A stretch of 64,000 nucleotides of DNA from Cobetia amphilecti (GTDB lineage Bacteria > Pseudomonadota > Gammaproteobacteria > Pseudomonadales > Halomonadaceae), in assembly GCF_020217465.1 (NCBI RefSeq), contig NZ_CP084115.1, positions 1,302,001-1,366,000 of the forward strand, read 5' to 3'. Under the pieces are notes generated by a model. That model was not told the origin of the DNA, did not search any database, and worked only from the letters and a program-made list of their open reading frames with translations. How positions within the stretch are numbered: position 1 is the first letter of the stretch; the number at the start of each line of letters is the position of its first letter. The translations under genes and the position numbers were made by a program. This document shows, one piece after another, positions 52,638 to 60,603 of this stretch.

Positions 52638-53678
52638 ATGACCCTTACCCCGCGCATGCACGACTTTCTCGCCCGCCTGCCCAAGGTGGAGCTGCACCTG
52701 CACATCGAAGGCTCGCTGACGCCGGCCTTGATGTTCGAGCTGGCGGCGGAGCAGGGCATCACATTGCCCTACGCCACCCTGGAGGAGGTCGAGGCGGCCT
52801 ATGACTTCGCGGACCTGCCTGCCTTCCTCGCGCTCTATTACCAGGGCATGGGCGTCTTGAATGATGAGTCACACTTCTACCGCCTGGCGCAGGACTACTT
52901 CCGCCGTGCGAGCGCCGATGGCGTCAAGCATCTGGAGCTGTTCTTCGATCCGCAGGCGCATCTGGCGCGTGGCGTGAGTCTGGAAACCCAGTTCGCGGGG
53001 CTGGAGCGCGCCTGTCGTGAGGCAGTGAAGGAATTCGATATCACCTCGGCGCTGGTGCCGAGCTTCCTGCGTTGTCATTCCGCGGCGTCTGCGCGCGAGC
53101 TGTTCGACGCGCTGATTCCCTTTGAATCGCGCTTCGTGGGTGTCGGCCTGGACAGCGCCGAGATCGGCAATCCGCCGGAGAAGTTCACCGAAGTCTTCCA
53201 GCTTGCGGGGGAGCGCGGCTGGCATCGTGTCGCGCACGCAGGTGAGGAAGGCCCGGCAGAGTACATCCGCACGGCGCTTGAGGTGCTGGGGGTGGAGCGT
53301 ATCGACCACGGTGTGCGCTGCCTGGAAGATGCCGCCCTGGTCGCGGAGCTGGCCGAGCGGCGTATCCCGCTGACGGTGTGTCCGCTGTCCAATGTCGCGC
53401 TCAAGGTGGTGGAGCGCATGGAAGACCACCCGCTGCCGAAGCTGATCGATGCGGGCCTCAATATCACCCTCAACTCGGATGACCCGGCCTATTTCGGCGG
53501 CGGCATGCTCGACAACTTCATCGCCGTGCAGCAAGCGCTGAACCTCAGCGAGGCGCAGTGGCTTACCCTGTGCCGCAACGCCATCGACGCCGCCTTCCCG
53601 CAGCGCGGCGAAGGCCTCGGCATGAGTGACGCCCGCCGTGGTCTGCTGCTGGCGCAACTCGATAGCTGCGCAGCCTGA
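52638..53678 (+). CDS. Adenine/adenosine deaminase
   Basis: A 346-residue metal-dependent amidohydrolase of the adenosine deaminase superfamily. Metal ligands and catalytic residues are visible in KVELHLHIEGSL, VAHAGEEGPAEYI, VERIDHGVRCLED and LNSDDPAYFGGG. The GVGLDSAEIGNPPEKF block and the NSDDPAYFGG ending resemble the Pseudomonas group shown to deaminate adenine to hypoxanthine, so adenine deaminase is more likely than adenosine deaminase; this is inference. ATG 52638 follows GAGGAG. The protein acts in purine salvage in the cytoplasm. Confidence 0.9.
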   Translation: MTLTPRMHDFLARLPKVELHLHIEGSLTPALMFELAAEQGITLPYATLEEVEAAYDFADLPAFLALYYQGMGVLNDESHFYRLAQDYFRRASADGVKHLELFFDPQAHLARGVSLETQFAGLERACREAVKEFDITSALVPSFLRCHSAASARELFDALIPFESRFVGVGLDSAEIGNPPEKFTEVFQLAGERGWHRVAHAGEEGPAEYIRTALEVLGVERIDHGVRCLEDAALVAELAERRIPLTVCPLSNVALKVVERMEDHPLPKLIDAGLNITLNSDDPAYFGGGMLDNFIAVQQALNLSEAQWLTLCRNAIDAAFPQRGEGLGMSDARRGLLLAQLDSCAA

Positions 53679-53836
53679 GAATTATCACCGGCGCTTGAAT
53701 ACTGAATGCAATCAACGGCTTGGCCACCAACATCGCCAGTACGACGCCGCCTGCGGCAACCGCTCCATCAGATGTTGCTTGACCGCGCTAAGTCGTTGAG
53801 TACAATGCAGTTCTGGCGTGCGCAATGCACCGCCCT

Positions 53837-53910
53837 GCGGGTGTAGCTCAATGGTAGAGCAGAAGCTTCCCAAGCTTAAGACGAGGGTTCGATTCCCTTC
53901 ACCCGCTCCA
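53837..53910 (+). tRNA. tRNA-Gly (anticodon CCC)
   Basis: A 74-base cloverleaf. The acceptor arms GCGGGTG and CACCCGC pair, the D arm is GCTC...GAGC, the anticodon loop is TTCCCAA (anticodon CCC), the T arm contains GGTTCGATTCC, and the 3' end encodes TCCA. It closely resembles E. coli glyU. Anticodon-stem pair 27-43 appears to be G-A. The integrase gene starts 165 bp downstream, so the tRNA 3' end is the likely attachment site. Confidence 0.96.
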
Positions 53911-53943
53911 ATAGGGCATCTTCTGATGTTCTAAATTGATTCT

Positions 53944-53985
53944 AACCTCCTGATTTTGCTATCAACTAGCAGTCGGGAGGTTTTT
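53944..53985 (+). terminator. Terminator after tRNA-Gly
   Basis: AACCTCC (53944-53950) pairs with GGAGGTT (53976-53982), with partial pairing inside and a T-run to 53985. It lies 34 bp after the tRNA. Confidence 0.75.
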
Positions 53986-54075
53986 CGTTGTGCGTCCATA
54001 TATCCCAGTAGGCCGATCATTCCTGTATGTTGTCGTGTATGTTGTTCGAGAAACATACACGAGGCCCCCTCCGAC

Positions 54076-55305
54076 ATGAAACGCACCGCCATCAAGCGCC
54101 GACCTTTGGCCGATTCCGTGCTTGCCAATCTTGAACCTGAGCAACGCATCTATCGCGAGAGCTATGGTGTGGACCGCCTGTATTTCGTGGTGTTGCCCAG
54201 CGGCACCAAGCGGTGGGAAGTCAGGTACAAGCGTCCCTCAGATGGCAAGTGGGCGTGGGTTGGCGCTGGTAGCTACCCCAAGGTTTCTGCCAAGCGTGCG
54301 CGAGCCAAAGCGTTGGAGGTAGCCGCCATGGTGGACGAGGGGGTTGACCCTATTCATGGTGAGCAGCAGCAACAAGGCATCTCATTCCGTGAGGCATCGA
54401 AAGCCTGGTTCGAGCACAAGAAGATCCAGGGGAGAGCAGTCAAGACGCTCACGGGCATGCAGCTCTGGATGAAGAATGATGCTCTCCCAATGCTGGGTGA
54501 CATGCCTCTAACGGATGTGGGGCGCAAGGAGTGTGCTCAGCTGCAAAAGCATATTGAGGATCGCAAGGCGCACAACACAGCGGAAAAGAGTCGAGTATGG
54601 CTGAAGCAGATATTCGACTATTCCATTGCAAGCGGCTGGGCAGACAGCAACCCCGCGACCAATCTTGTGGCCATAGCGGCGCCGACGCCTGTAGCAGACC
54701 GCTACCCGCACCTTATGGAATCCGAGCTTCCGGACTTCCTGAACAAGCTGAGTCTTAGCACGAGTTCGCTGCATGTGCGTACAGCTGCCAGGGTTGTGAT
54801 GCTGACTGCATCACGCCCCGGGATGGTTCGAATGGCAGAGTGGCAGGAGCTCGATCTCGAGGAGGCTATCTGGAGTGTCCCTGCTGAGAAAATGAAGACC
54901 AGACGGCCTCATCGTGTGCCACTTTCCAAACAGGTGGTTCAGCTTTTGAAGGATCTCAAGCCCGTGACCGGACGGTCGAGGTGGGTATTCCCCGGGCAAG
55001 GGGAGGCTCCGACCATCAGCGACATGAGCATTAATGGATGCTTCAAGCGTATTGGCTATGGTCGGAAGATGACAGGCCACGGCGCCAGGCATACCGCCAA
55101 GACATTGTTGGCTGAGCATGGCTGGAGCCGAGACTGGACAGAAACTCAGTTGGCTCACAAGCGCCCAGGACTCGAGGGCGTGTATAACCAGGCTGAGTAT
55201 CTGGAGGAGAGGAGGGAGATGATGCAGTGGTACGCCGACTATCTTGATGCCTTGGAAGCCGGCGATGGTAAGGTGCTGAAGAGGCTGTCACGCAAGACTG
55301 TCTAG
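54076..55305 (+). CDS. Tyrosine recombinase, P4-type integrase
   Basis: A 409-residue site-specific recombinase. An N-terminal arm-binding domain (YRESYGVDRLYFVVLPSGTKR; WAWVGAGSYPKVSAKRARA) is followed by a core-binding domain and the catalytic domain with Arg in MLTASRPGMVRMAEW, His-x-x-Arg-type region GHGARHTAKT, LAHKRPG, and the catalytic Tyr in VYNQAEYLEERREMM. It would integrate the element at the adjacent tRNA-Gly. ATG 54076 is preferred because it starts the conserved N-terminus. Its 3' end overlaps the convergent AlpA-like gene by 4 bp. Confidence 0.93.
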   Translation: MKRTAIKRRPLADSVLANLEPEQRIYRESYGVDRLYFVVLPSGTKRWEVRYKRPSDGKWAWVGAGSYPKVSAKRARAKALEVAAMVDEGVDPIHGEQQQQGISFREASKAWFEHKKIQGRAVKTLTGMQLWMKNDALPMLGDMPLTDVGRKECAQLQKHIEDRKAHNTAEKSRVWLKQIFDYSIASGWADSNPATNLVAIAAPTPVADRYPHLMESELPDFLNKLSLSTSSLHVRTAARVVMLTASRPGMVRMAEWQELDLEEAIWSVPAEKMKTRRPHRVPLSKQVVQLLKDLKPVTGRSRWVFPGQGEAPTISDMSINGCFKRIGYGRKMTGHGARHTAKTLLAEHGWSRDWTETQLAHKRPGLEGVYNQAEYLEERREMMQWYADYLDALEAGDGKVLKRLSRKTV

Positions 55306-55538
55306 CCACGAGTTGCCATTCGCTGGGTCATCCATTGATCGATCTCGCTTTCGACCCAGCGGATCTGGCAGGTACGGAGTTCTTCTCTCCCGAGCTTGAT
55401 GGGTTTCGGAAAGTCCGGATCTTCATTGCGCAGCTTGTAGAGCTTTGACCGTGACAAGCTGGTCTTTTCAATGAGCTCATTGGTAGTGATGAAGCGGAGC
55501 TCGTGTTCGCTGTGTAGTGCTTGAGCTGTATCTGACAT
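55302..55538 (-). CDS. AlpA-family DNA-binding protein (excisionase-like)
   Basis: A 78-residue protein with an AlpA/MerR-type helix-turn-helix: RFITTNELIEKTSLSRSKLY, then LRNEDPDFPKPIKLGREELR, and RWVESEIDQWMTQRM. This family includes AlpA, an activator of integrase expression, and excisionases of P4-like elements. GGAG precedes the ATG and overlaps the stop region of the next upstream gene. Its position against the integrase supports a role in excision. Confidence 0.9.
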   Translation of the reverse strand: MSDTAQALHSEHELRFITTNELIEKTSLSRSKLYKLRNEDPDFPKPIKLGREELRTCQIRWVESEIDQWMTQRMATRG

Positions 55539-55540
55539 TT

Positions 55541-55873
55541 TCAGTCTCCTTGATATCGACCTTGGCCATAGCCCATGGCCTCACGTTCTTGCTCTGCCTG
55601 TCGCGCCGCCTGGTATTGCTCCACGGCCTGACGCACGCCGGGCACCTTCATCAGCTGGGCATGTGCTTGTCGCCAGTGATCGCGGCGCCGACTGATCATC
55701 ACGATCAGGTCTTCCAATGGCAGCGCCTCACCATCGTCAGCGGCGTACCCGGTGCCATGGCAGTGAGCACAGGGCGAACGATGGAAGACGCCATGGAATG
55801 TGCCGCTGCCACCACACTGCGGGCACGGGCCATGTGCTGGCGGCTCCCACGTTGATTGCGATACCTGACGCAT
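55541..55873 (-). CDS. Phage protein with DnaJ-like zinc-binding motif
   Basis: A 110-residue protein. Residues about 16-45 carry two CxxC pairs in a DnaJ-type pattern (CPQCGGSGTFHG; CAHCHGTGYA), followed by a helical region (LEDLIVMISRRRDHWRQAHAQ) and a Gln/Glu-rich C-terminus. Zinc motifs of this kind occur in phage antitermination Q-like and late regulatory proteins, but this is only suggestive. ATG 55871-55873 follows GGGAGG. A weak terminator lies just upstream of it. Confidence 0.8.
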   Translation of the reverse strand: MRQVSQSTWEPPAHGPCPQCGGSGTFHGVFHRSPCAHCHGTGYAADDGEALPLEDLIVMISRRRDHWRQAHAQLMKVPGVRQAVEQYQAARQAEQEREAMGYGQGRYQGD

Positions 55874-55892
55874 CTGGCCTCCCTGCGGGCAC

Positions 55893-55911
55893 AAAAAAAC
55901 CACCTCGTGGA
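55893..55911 (-). terminator. Short hairpin with T7 tail inside the leftward operon
   Basis: On the minus strand CCAC-GAG-GTGG is followed by seven Ts and then GTGCCC. The stem is short, so termination may be partial. The same T-tract-GTGCYC ending is seen at two other terminators of this operon. Confidence 0.55.
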
Positions 55912-55964
55912 TGGCCGTGATATTCGAGGTCGTCGACTCTCAATATGCATTGATTTACAAGGGA

Positions 55965-56153
55965 TTATTGCTTGTCTTCATGCTCTGGAGAGGGAGGTCG
56001 TCGACTCTTGAGAAACTCTTCCAGGTATTGAATTCGCTTCTTCTCGACTCGTTTGACCTGCCTGCCGACATCCCAGATGACGAGCGAGATAATCCCCCAG
56101 ATGGCCAGCGTGATTCCTATGGCGACGAGTGCATCGGTAATTGTGATGTTCAC
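55965..56153 (-). CDS. Small single-pass membrane protein of the element
   Basis: A 62-residue protein starting at GTG 56151-56153, which overlaps the stop of the upstream gene (GTGA). It has one membrane helix (ALVAIGITLAIWGIISLVIW) and a positively charged cytoplasmic tail (RQVKRVEKKRIQYLEEFLKS). Function unknown; the overlap and tail composition support translation. The longer open frame upstream is the shadow of the next gene. Confidence 0.7.
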   Translation of the reverse strand: MNITITDALVAIGITLAIWGIISLVIWDVGRQVKRVEKKRIQYLEEFLKSRRPPSPEHEDKQ

Positions 56154-57250
56154 TGGTCGCCGCCCTCCGCCTGCTCTCGGTGCAGGGTGGCCATGCGGTT
56201 GACCAGCTTGCAGATGCCCACTGGATTCATATCCCACGCATCCTCACCTATCGACTTTGCGAAGCGGGAAAGATCGTGGGGGTTAAGCGCCTCCAGCGCC
56301 TCAGCCTTCATGCGGGCGTCTCGTCGGGCGAGGGCGTCTGTACCTGTGGCACTTACAGCTCGTGTCCAGCGTATTGGTGCTTCGTTGATCACGCTGTAGT
56401 CCTGAAGTGCAATGTGTTTCAGCCCGGGCAACAGTGCCTCGAATGCCACGTAGAGGCCATTGCCGCTTGCCTCTAGCTCTTGGATGCGGGAATGCAGGCG
56501 CGCACTGGAATTACCAGGATTCTCGTTGACCACCGATCGCCAGGCAGCCATCGCCGCACTCGTATCTGGATCGCGTTCTGTAAGCGCCCACTGCTGAAGC
56601 TCGTCGTGAAGGGTGCGCCCACTTTTCACTAGCTCGCCAACGTGCGCCACCAACGCGTCCCGCTGCTCTGTGATGGCCACCAAGTGAGTTTTGGTATTCT
56701 CGAGCCGAGTATCACGTAGCGCCGCATAGTCGCTAGCAGCGCTGGCGATAGGGTTGTTTTCTATGAAGTTATCGAACGAGGCATCTGCCCCACAGTGAAT
56801 AGCTTCATCGATCACCGTGCGGATAAGTGCCTCCAATGCATCCCGCTCCTCACGAAGTCCTCGGGCCTCCTGCCAGTGCTCGATCAGGTAGGCCAGGGAG
56901 CCGCACACTGACCGGCACAGTGACTGTTCGTTGCACTCGGTTCCGTGGGGAAGATCCACCACATGTGGCTCGATCAGATCGGCGCAGTGATGGTAGGCAT
57001 CGGAAGCAGTCATCTCCGGCTCGTGGCTGCGATCTTCCAGTTCGGCCTTGAGCCGGTCCCGATCTGCCTCAGCCTTCCGAAGACGCTTGAGCGCATCCGC
57101 CATCAAGCCGGTGATGGATACATGCCCGCTCACTCCGCCGTCATACTCGATTTCGAAGGCGTTACCCTCGACGGTTTCCGGCGGCGCTTTGGCCAACAAC
57201 TCGGCCTGATAGATGAACAGGTCCGTCAGGTATTGTTCGTTGCTCACCAC
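56150..57250 (-). CDS. Large coiled-coil protein of the element, unknown function
   Basis: A 366-residue protein rich in Ala, Glu and Arg with coiled-coil stretches (LMADALKRLRKAEADRDRLK; HWQEARGLREERDALEALIR; HLVAITEQRDALVAHVGELV). The C-terminal part has ALARRDARMKAEALEALN, which recurs in the gene at 57495. It starts at one of two adjacent GTG codons (57250 or 57247), both served by AGGAGG. It resembles the ead/ea22-type accessory proteins of phage early regions only in composition. Function unknown. Confidence 0.78.
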   Translation of the reverse strand: MVSNEQYLTDLFIYQAELLAKAPPETVEGNAFEIEYDGGVSGHVSITGLMADALKRLRKAEADRDRLKAELEDRSHEPEMTASDAYHHCADLIEPHVVDLPHGTECNEQSLCRSVCGSLAYLIEHWQEARGLREERDALEALIRTVIDEAIHCGADASFDNFIENNPIASAASDYAALRDTRLENTKTHLVAITEQRDALVAHVGELVKSGRTLHDELQQWALTERDPDTSAAMAAWRSVVNENPGNSSARLHSRIQELEASGNGLYVAFEALLPGLKHIALQDYSVINEAPIRWTRAVSATGTDALARRDARMKAEALEALNPHDLSRFAKSIGEDAWDMNPVGICKLVNRMATLHREQAEGGDQ

Positions 57251-57498
57251 TCTACCTCCTGAATGCCTATGGCATTGACCTCTTCATGCTCAGCCAGATC
57301 GCCGCAGAAAGTCCGGTCGGGCTCAATGACTAGCTTCACGACAAGATGCCCGGTCCGGCCTATTACGGCTTCACACGCCACTGGCGCATCCGCATCCCCC
57401 TTTACCTTTCCCTCTATCAGCGGACTCACCATGTTGGAGAACGTCTGTTGCAGGACTGCCGGATTCAGCCCGACCTTGATTTTCTTGATGTTGCTCAT
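57244..57498 (-). CDS. Small conserved-looking phage protein, unknown function
   Basis: An 84-residue protein (MSNIKKIKVGLNPAVLQQTF...VVKLVIEPDRTFCGDLAEHEE). It overlaps both neighbours by a few bases (ATGA-type coupling). The composition is balanced, with a beta-rich centre. I do not recognise the family. Confidence 0.75.
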   Translation of the reverse strand: MSNIKKIKVGLNPAVLQQTFSNMVSPLIEGKVKGDADAPVACEAVIGRTGHLVVKLVIEPDRTFCGDLAEHEEVNAIGIQEVEW

Positions 57499-57851
57499 GC
57501 CTCGCCCTCCGCCTGCTTGCGGTACTCGGCGGCCAGCGCCTTGGTTGATCGACTGGCCGTGAAGTGCTCCATGCCTGGCTGTGCAGCAAGCTCCTTCAGC
57601 GCCTCAGTCTTCATGCGGGCGTCGCGGCGGGCGAGGGCGCCGCCTTCGTCATGTACCAACCCCGCTATCTTCTGCACGATTTCGTCTGCTTCACCTTCGC
57701 TCGAGGCGTAAGTCAGGCTGTCGGCCAGTGCCGCCATCTCGGAGAACTGAGCCGCCAATTCATCACGCTCAGCCTCCACCTTCAGCGCGGCCTCTCGAAA
57801 GCGGTTCTTCTGCTCCACCGAGATCATCGGCATGTCGCGTAGAGTGGTCAT
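57495..57851 (-). CDS. Helical phage protein sharing a C-terminal motif with the gene at 56150
   Basis: A 118-residue, strongly helical protein (KNRFREAALKVEAERDELAA; QFSEMAALADSLTYASSEGE). The C-terminus carries GGALARRDARMKTEALKELA, nearly the same as ALARRDARMKAEALEALN in the neighbouring larger gene, which suggests a shared binding module. The ATG overlaps the upstream stop (ATGA). Function unknown. Confidence 0.76.
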   Translation of the reverse strand: MTTLRDMPMISVEQKNRFREAALKVEAERDELAAQFSEMAALADSLTYASSEGEADEIVQKIAGLVHDEGGALARRDARMKTEALKELAAQPGMEHFTASRSTKALAAEYRKQAEGEA

Positions 57852-58066
57852 TGCAGCATCTCCCCAATGTGTTTCATCAGCCGCTGCCGAGCCATCTCAA
57901 CCTGCGAGGGCGTGAGAATGTCAGCGAACATCAATCGCGTAATGGCGTCGGCCTGGTTGTCCCACGCTTGTGATCTGCTGGGGTCGATATCCACACCCTG
58001 ATCAGCCAGCTGCTGCGTGATGGATGGGGCCAGCGCGCCCATCTGGATTTCCACTTGCTTGCTCAT
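57848..58066 (-). CDS. Small phage protein, unknown function
   Basis: A 72-residue protein beginning MSKQVEIQMGALAPSITQQL and ending RQRLMKHIGEMLQ. ATG 58064-58066 follows AGGAGG and overlaps the stop of the upstream gene; the longer frame is a shadow. Predicted mostly helical. No family recognised. Confidence 0.78.
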   Translation of the reverse strand: MSKQVEIQMGALAPSITQQLADQGVDIDPSRSQAWDNQADAITRLMFADILTPSQVEMARQRLMKHIGEMLQ

Positions 58067-58782
58067 GCTGCCTCCTTGGCAACCGCCCTCATGACTTGCT
58101 TGATCGTGGCCGGCCCGATGCCCTTGATGGCCGTCAGCTGCTGCTCGATGCCGTCTGCCTGAAGTTCGGCCAGCGTCTCGATGCCGGCATCTTCCAAGCG
58201 GCGCATCACCTTGGCGGGAAGGTCGAGGTCTTCGACGCGCAGCCGGTGGTTGTCGGCGCGCCACTTGGCGGCCAGGGTGCCGATGGCGCCTTCCACGAAT
58301 TCGGCGTAGTCGCCGGCGCGGATGCCGTCGATCAGCCCACAGAAGACGACGCGGGCTTTCTTTGACTTGTTGAGCGGCTGGCTGCTGACCATGTACCAGC
58401 GATCCGGCTCATGGATATGCACCTGGTTGTAGGCCAGCTGCACGATGCACTTGCCGTCGTCACTCTTGATGGTGGCGTGGTTGCCTGCGTCACGTTGCTT
58501 CTCTCGCCGGGCTTCTGCGCGGGCCTTGTCCAGTGCCTGCTTCGTCTCGTGGCGGATCTGCTTGGCCTGCTTCTCGGTGGCGTCCAGCTTGGCGCGCAGT
58601 CGGTCGGCGCGGTCCTTGTGCTGCTGGGCTTCCTTGGCGGCTTTCTCGGCCTGCTTGAGCTTGCCTTCAAGCGCCTTGCTGCGCTGGCGTTCTGCCATCA
58701 ACTCGGTGCGCAGGTCGGTATTGGTGAGCTGCTGCTGAATGGCGAAGGCGAGGGGATCATCGTGCTGCAGTTGAGTGTTCAT
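58063..58782 (-). CDS. Coiled-coil protein with C-terminal helix-hairpin-helix-like domain
   Basis: A 239-residue protein. Residues ~25-100 are a long charged coiled coil (LMAERQRSKALEGKLKQAEK; QALDKARAEARREKQRD). A middle domain follows (VQLAYNQVHIHEPDRWYMVS). The C-terminal ~60 residues resemble helix-hairpin-helix or RNA polymerase alpha-CTD modules (LEDAGIETLAELQADGIEQQ; LTAIKGIGPATIKQVMRAV). It probably binds DNA or a replication/transcription complex. ATGA overlaps link it to both neighbours. Confidence 0.78.
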   Translation of the reverse strand: MNTQLQHDDPLAFAIQQQLTNTDLRTELMAERQRSKALEGKLKQAEKAAKEAQQHKDRADRLRAKLDATEKQAKQIRHETKQALDKARAEARREKQRDAGNHATIKSDDGKCIVQLAYNQVHIHEPDRWYMVSSQPLNKSKKARVVFCGLIDGIRAGDYAEFVEGAIGTLAAKWRADNHRLRVEDLDLPAKVMRRLEDAGIETLAELQADGIEQQLTAIKGIGPATIKQVMRAVAKEAA

Positions 58783-58952
58783 GCCTTGCTCCCTTGTACG
58801 TTGCGTGCCGGCCCCACCAAGGGCGGCTGGCCTTCATCGAGCGTCCACTCGAATATCAGGTGGCAGTCGCCGCATTGCTTCTCGTTGGTGCTGCTGTACA
58901 GCACCAGTGCCGTGCTGCCGCATTGAGGGCAGCGCTTGGTGGATGTCTTCAC
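58779..58952 (-). CDS. Very small zinc-ribbon protein (57 aa)
   Basis: A 57-residue protein starting at GTG 58950-58952 (MKTSTKRCPQCGSTALVLYS...). CPQC and CGDC pairs separated by 16 residues form a likely zinc ribbon. GGAG lies seven bases upstream. The stop overlaps the next gene's ATG by four bases, which strongly supports translation. Function unknown; such ribbons often bind nucleic acid or transcription proteins. Confidence 0.78.
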   Translation of the reverse strand: MKTSTKRCPQCGSTALVLYSSTNEKQCGDCHLIFEWTLDEGQPPLVGPARNVQGSKA

Positions 58953-58971
58953 GGGGTGTCTCCGGAGGCGC

Positions 58972-59886
58972 TCACGCGGCTTGCTGCAGCGCCTTGATGA
59001 TGTGGCTGACCGGCGTAGGGCATACCGCGTTGCCGAGCAGATGCACGGCGAGGCGGTGGTTGTCCGGTAGCTGGTAGGTGTCGGGGAAACTCATAGCCGA
59101 CCGACATTCCCACCGGCTGAGCATGCGCATGCGGTCGCCATCGACGATGGCCCAGCGATCGCGCGTGGTGATGGTGCCGATAGGGCGATACAGCGAGCGT
59201 CCTGTCTTGGTGTTGCCGTAGTAGCTGATCAGGAATCGCTCGCCGTGGGTGGCGCGGCCAGCGCGAACACGCTCGAGAGTGGCGGCGGCTCGTCCGGGCT
59301 TCTCGATGGGTTGCCATCGGCCTGACTCGAAGTCGATGAAGCTGGCGGCTGGCAGGTGATCGAGTGTCGGCAGGTTCAGCTTGAGTGGCTGGGCAGACTG
59401 GGTGAGCACCAGGAACATGCGGATGCGGTTCTGTGGGGCGCCGAGATCCGCGGCGTCTACTACATGCGGGCTGACGGCATAGCCCAGTGCCTGCATGGCC
59501 AGCACCCAGGGGCGGTAGAGCTGCCAATCGAGGAACTCGGGGACGTTCTCCACGAGGATGGCTGGCGGCCGGTGATACTCGGCAGCTGATACCACTGCCC
59601 AGGCAGTCGAGCGGCTGGCATCGTGCTGAGGGTTGCCGCTGGCCTTGCCTCGCGCCTTGCTGTGGCCCTGACAGCAGGGCGACGCCAGCATCAGATCATG
59701 CGCGGGCACCTGACTCCAATCCGCCTGATGCAAGTCCTGGCAGATGTGCGCTGCCTTCGGATGGTTGCGGCTGTGCCACTCGACAGCATCCGGCCAATGG
59801 TTGGCAGCCCAGGCCACGTTGCAGCCGGCCATAGTGGCACCGGTGCTGAATCCTCCGGCACCGGCGAAGAGGTCGATGACGTTCAT
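58972..59886 (-). CDS. C5-cytosine DNA methyltransferase (orphan)
   Basis: A 304-residue DNA methyltransferase. Motif I is VIDLFAGAGGFSTGA, motif IV is ASPCCQGHSKARG (catalytic Cys), motif VI is ILVENVPEFL, motif VIII is GAPQNRIRMF, and motif X is HLLGNAVCPTP. It is short, with a small target-recognition region. No restriction endonuclease is nearby, so it is an orphan enzyme and may protect the element from host restriction or mark its DNA. The start overlaps the upstream gene by 4 bp. Confidence 0.92.
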   Translation of the reverse strand: MNVIDLFAGAGGFSTGATMAGCNVAWAANHWPDAVEWHSRNHPKAAHICQDLHQADWSQVPAHDLMLASPCCQGHSKARGKASGNPQHDASRSTAWAVVSAAEYHRPPAILVENVPEFLDWQLYRPWVLAMQALGYAVSPHVVDAADLGAPQNRIRMFLVLTQSAQPLKLNLPTLDHLPAASFIDFESGRWQPIEKPGRAAATLERVRAGRATHGERFLISYYGNTKTGRSLYRPIGTITTRDRWAIVDGDRMRMLSRWECRSAMSFPDTYQLPDNHRLAVHLLGNAVCPTPVSHIIKALQQAA

Positions 59887-60500
59887 GGCGTCACCTTGCG
59901 ATGGCCTGCGTCGTAGAGTGCGCCCAGCAGGTACTCTTCCGACAGTGCCCCATGCAGCTCGCGCTTATGAGCGTCAGCCGCGGCCTTGGTGATCTGCTTC
60001 ATGTCCTCGATCGCCGTCTCGCGCTCGCTGTGAATGGGGCGGAAGTCATTGTTGGCAGTGTACAAGTGCGCAGTTCTCTCCGAATCGCTTGAGGTGCAGA
60101 TCGTGTGGCGGCTGTCGATGTAGATGATGCGAGCCTCTACCCATTTATCAGACCAACCATGGCTAACCTCCACCACCGCACCCACCGGCGGCAGGCCATC
60201 GCCATTCCAGTCGCCTGGATCGACTTCATCTGCTGAGGTGGTTGGAACCGCATCGCAGACTGGCCGCTCGAGGTGTTGGACGTGTGCCAGCAGCGCCTCT
60301 TCCCATTGTTCCCGGGTGATGACGATGCGGCGCTCATGGGCGCCGATCCATGCGTAGTGCCATTCGTTGTTGGTCGGGCCCTTGATCCAGCCCTCGAGGT
60401 CACCGTGGCCGTTGTCGGTCGGGAGGTTGCATTCCGTCTCGGGTCGCGGCCACGGGTGAGGGAGGTGCAGCAGGCTTTCCATCAGTTGATCGCGGGTCAT
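59883..60500 (-). CDS. Phage hypothetical protein with an SH3-like segment
   Basis: A 205-residue protein starting MTRDQLMESLLHLPHPWPRP. The N-terminal half has WIKGPTNNEWHYAWIGAHER. The middle (GDGLPPVGAVVEVSHGWSDK; WVEARIIYIDSRHTICT) looks like a small beta-barrel as in phage DUF-type proteins. The C-terminal end is helical. GAGGA precedes the ATG, which overlaps the stop of a 34-residue membrane peptide gene. Function unknown. Confidence 0.75.
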   Translation of the reverse strand: MTRDQLMESLLHLPHPWPRPETECNLPTDNGHGDLEGWIKGPTNNEWHYAWIGAHERRIVITREQWEEALLAHVQHLERPVCDAVPTTSADEVDPGDWNGDGLPPVGAVVEVSHGWSDKWVEARIIYIDSRHTICTSSDSERTAHLYTANNDFRPIHSERETAIEDMKQITKAAADAHKRELHGALSEEYLLGALYDAGHRKVTP

Positions 60501-60601
60501 TGGCGCTTGTCCTCTTTCAATATGCTGTCCATGGCACTTGCTCCCCAAAGCGCCAAGACGATGAGCAGAAGCGCACCAGCCCCGAGGAACATATAGATCA
60601 T
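60497..60601 (-). CDS. Tiny membrane peptide (34 aa)
   Basis: Reads MIYMFLGAGALLLIVLALWG and then ASAMDSILKEDKRQ. One membrane helix is followed by a charged tail. GGGAG lies upstream at good spacing and the stop overlaps the next ATG (ATGA), so translation is likely. Function unknown. Confidence 0.65.
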   Translation of the reverse strand: MIYMFLGAGALLLIVLALWGASAMDSILKEDKRQ

Positions 60602-60603
60602 GG

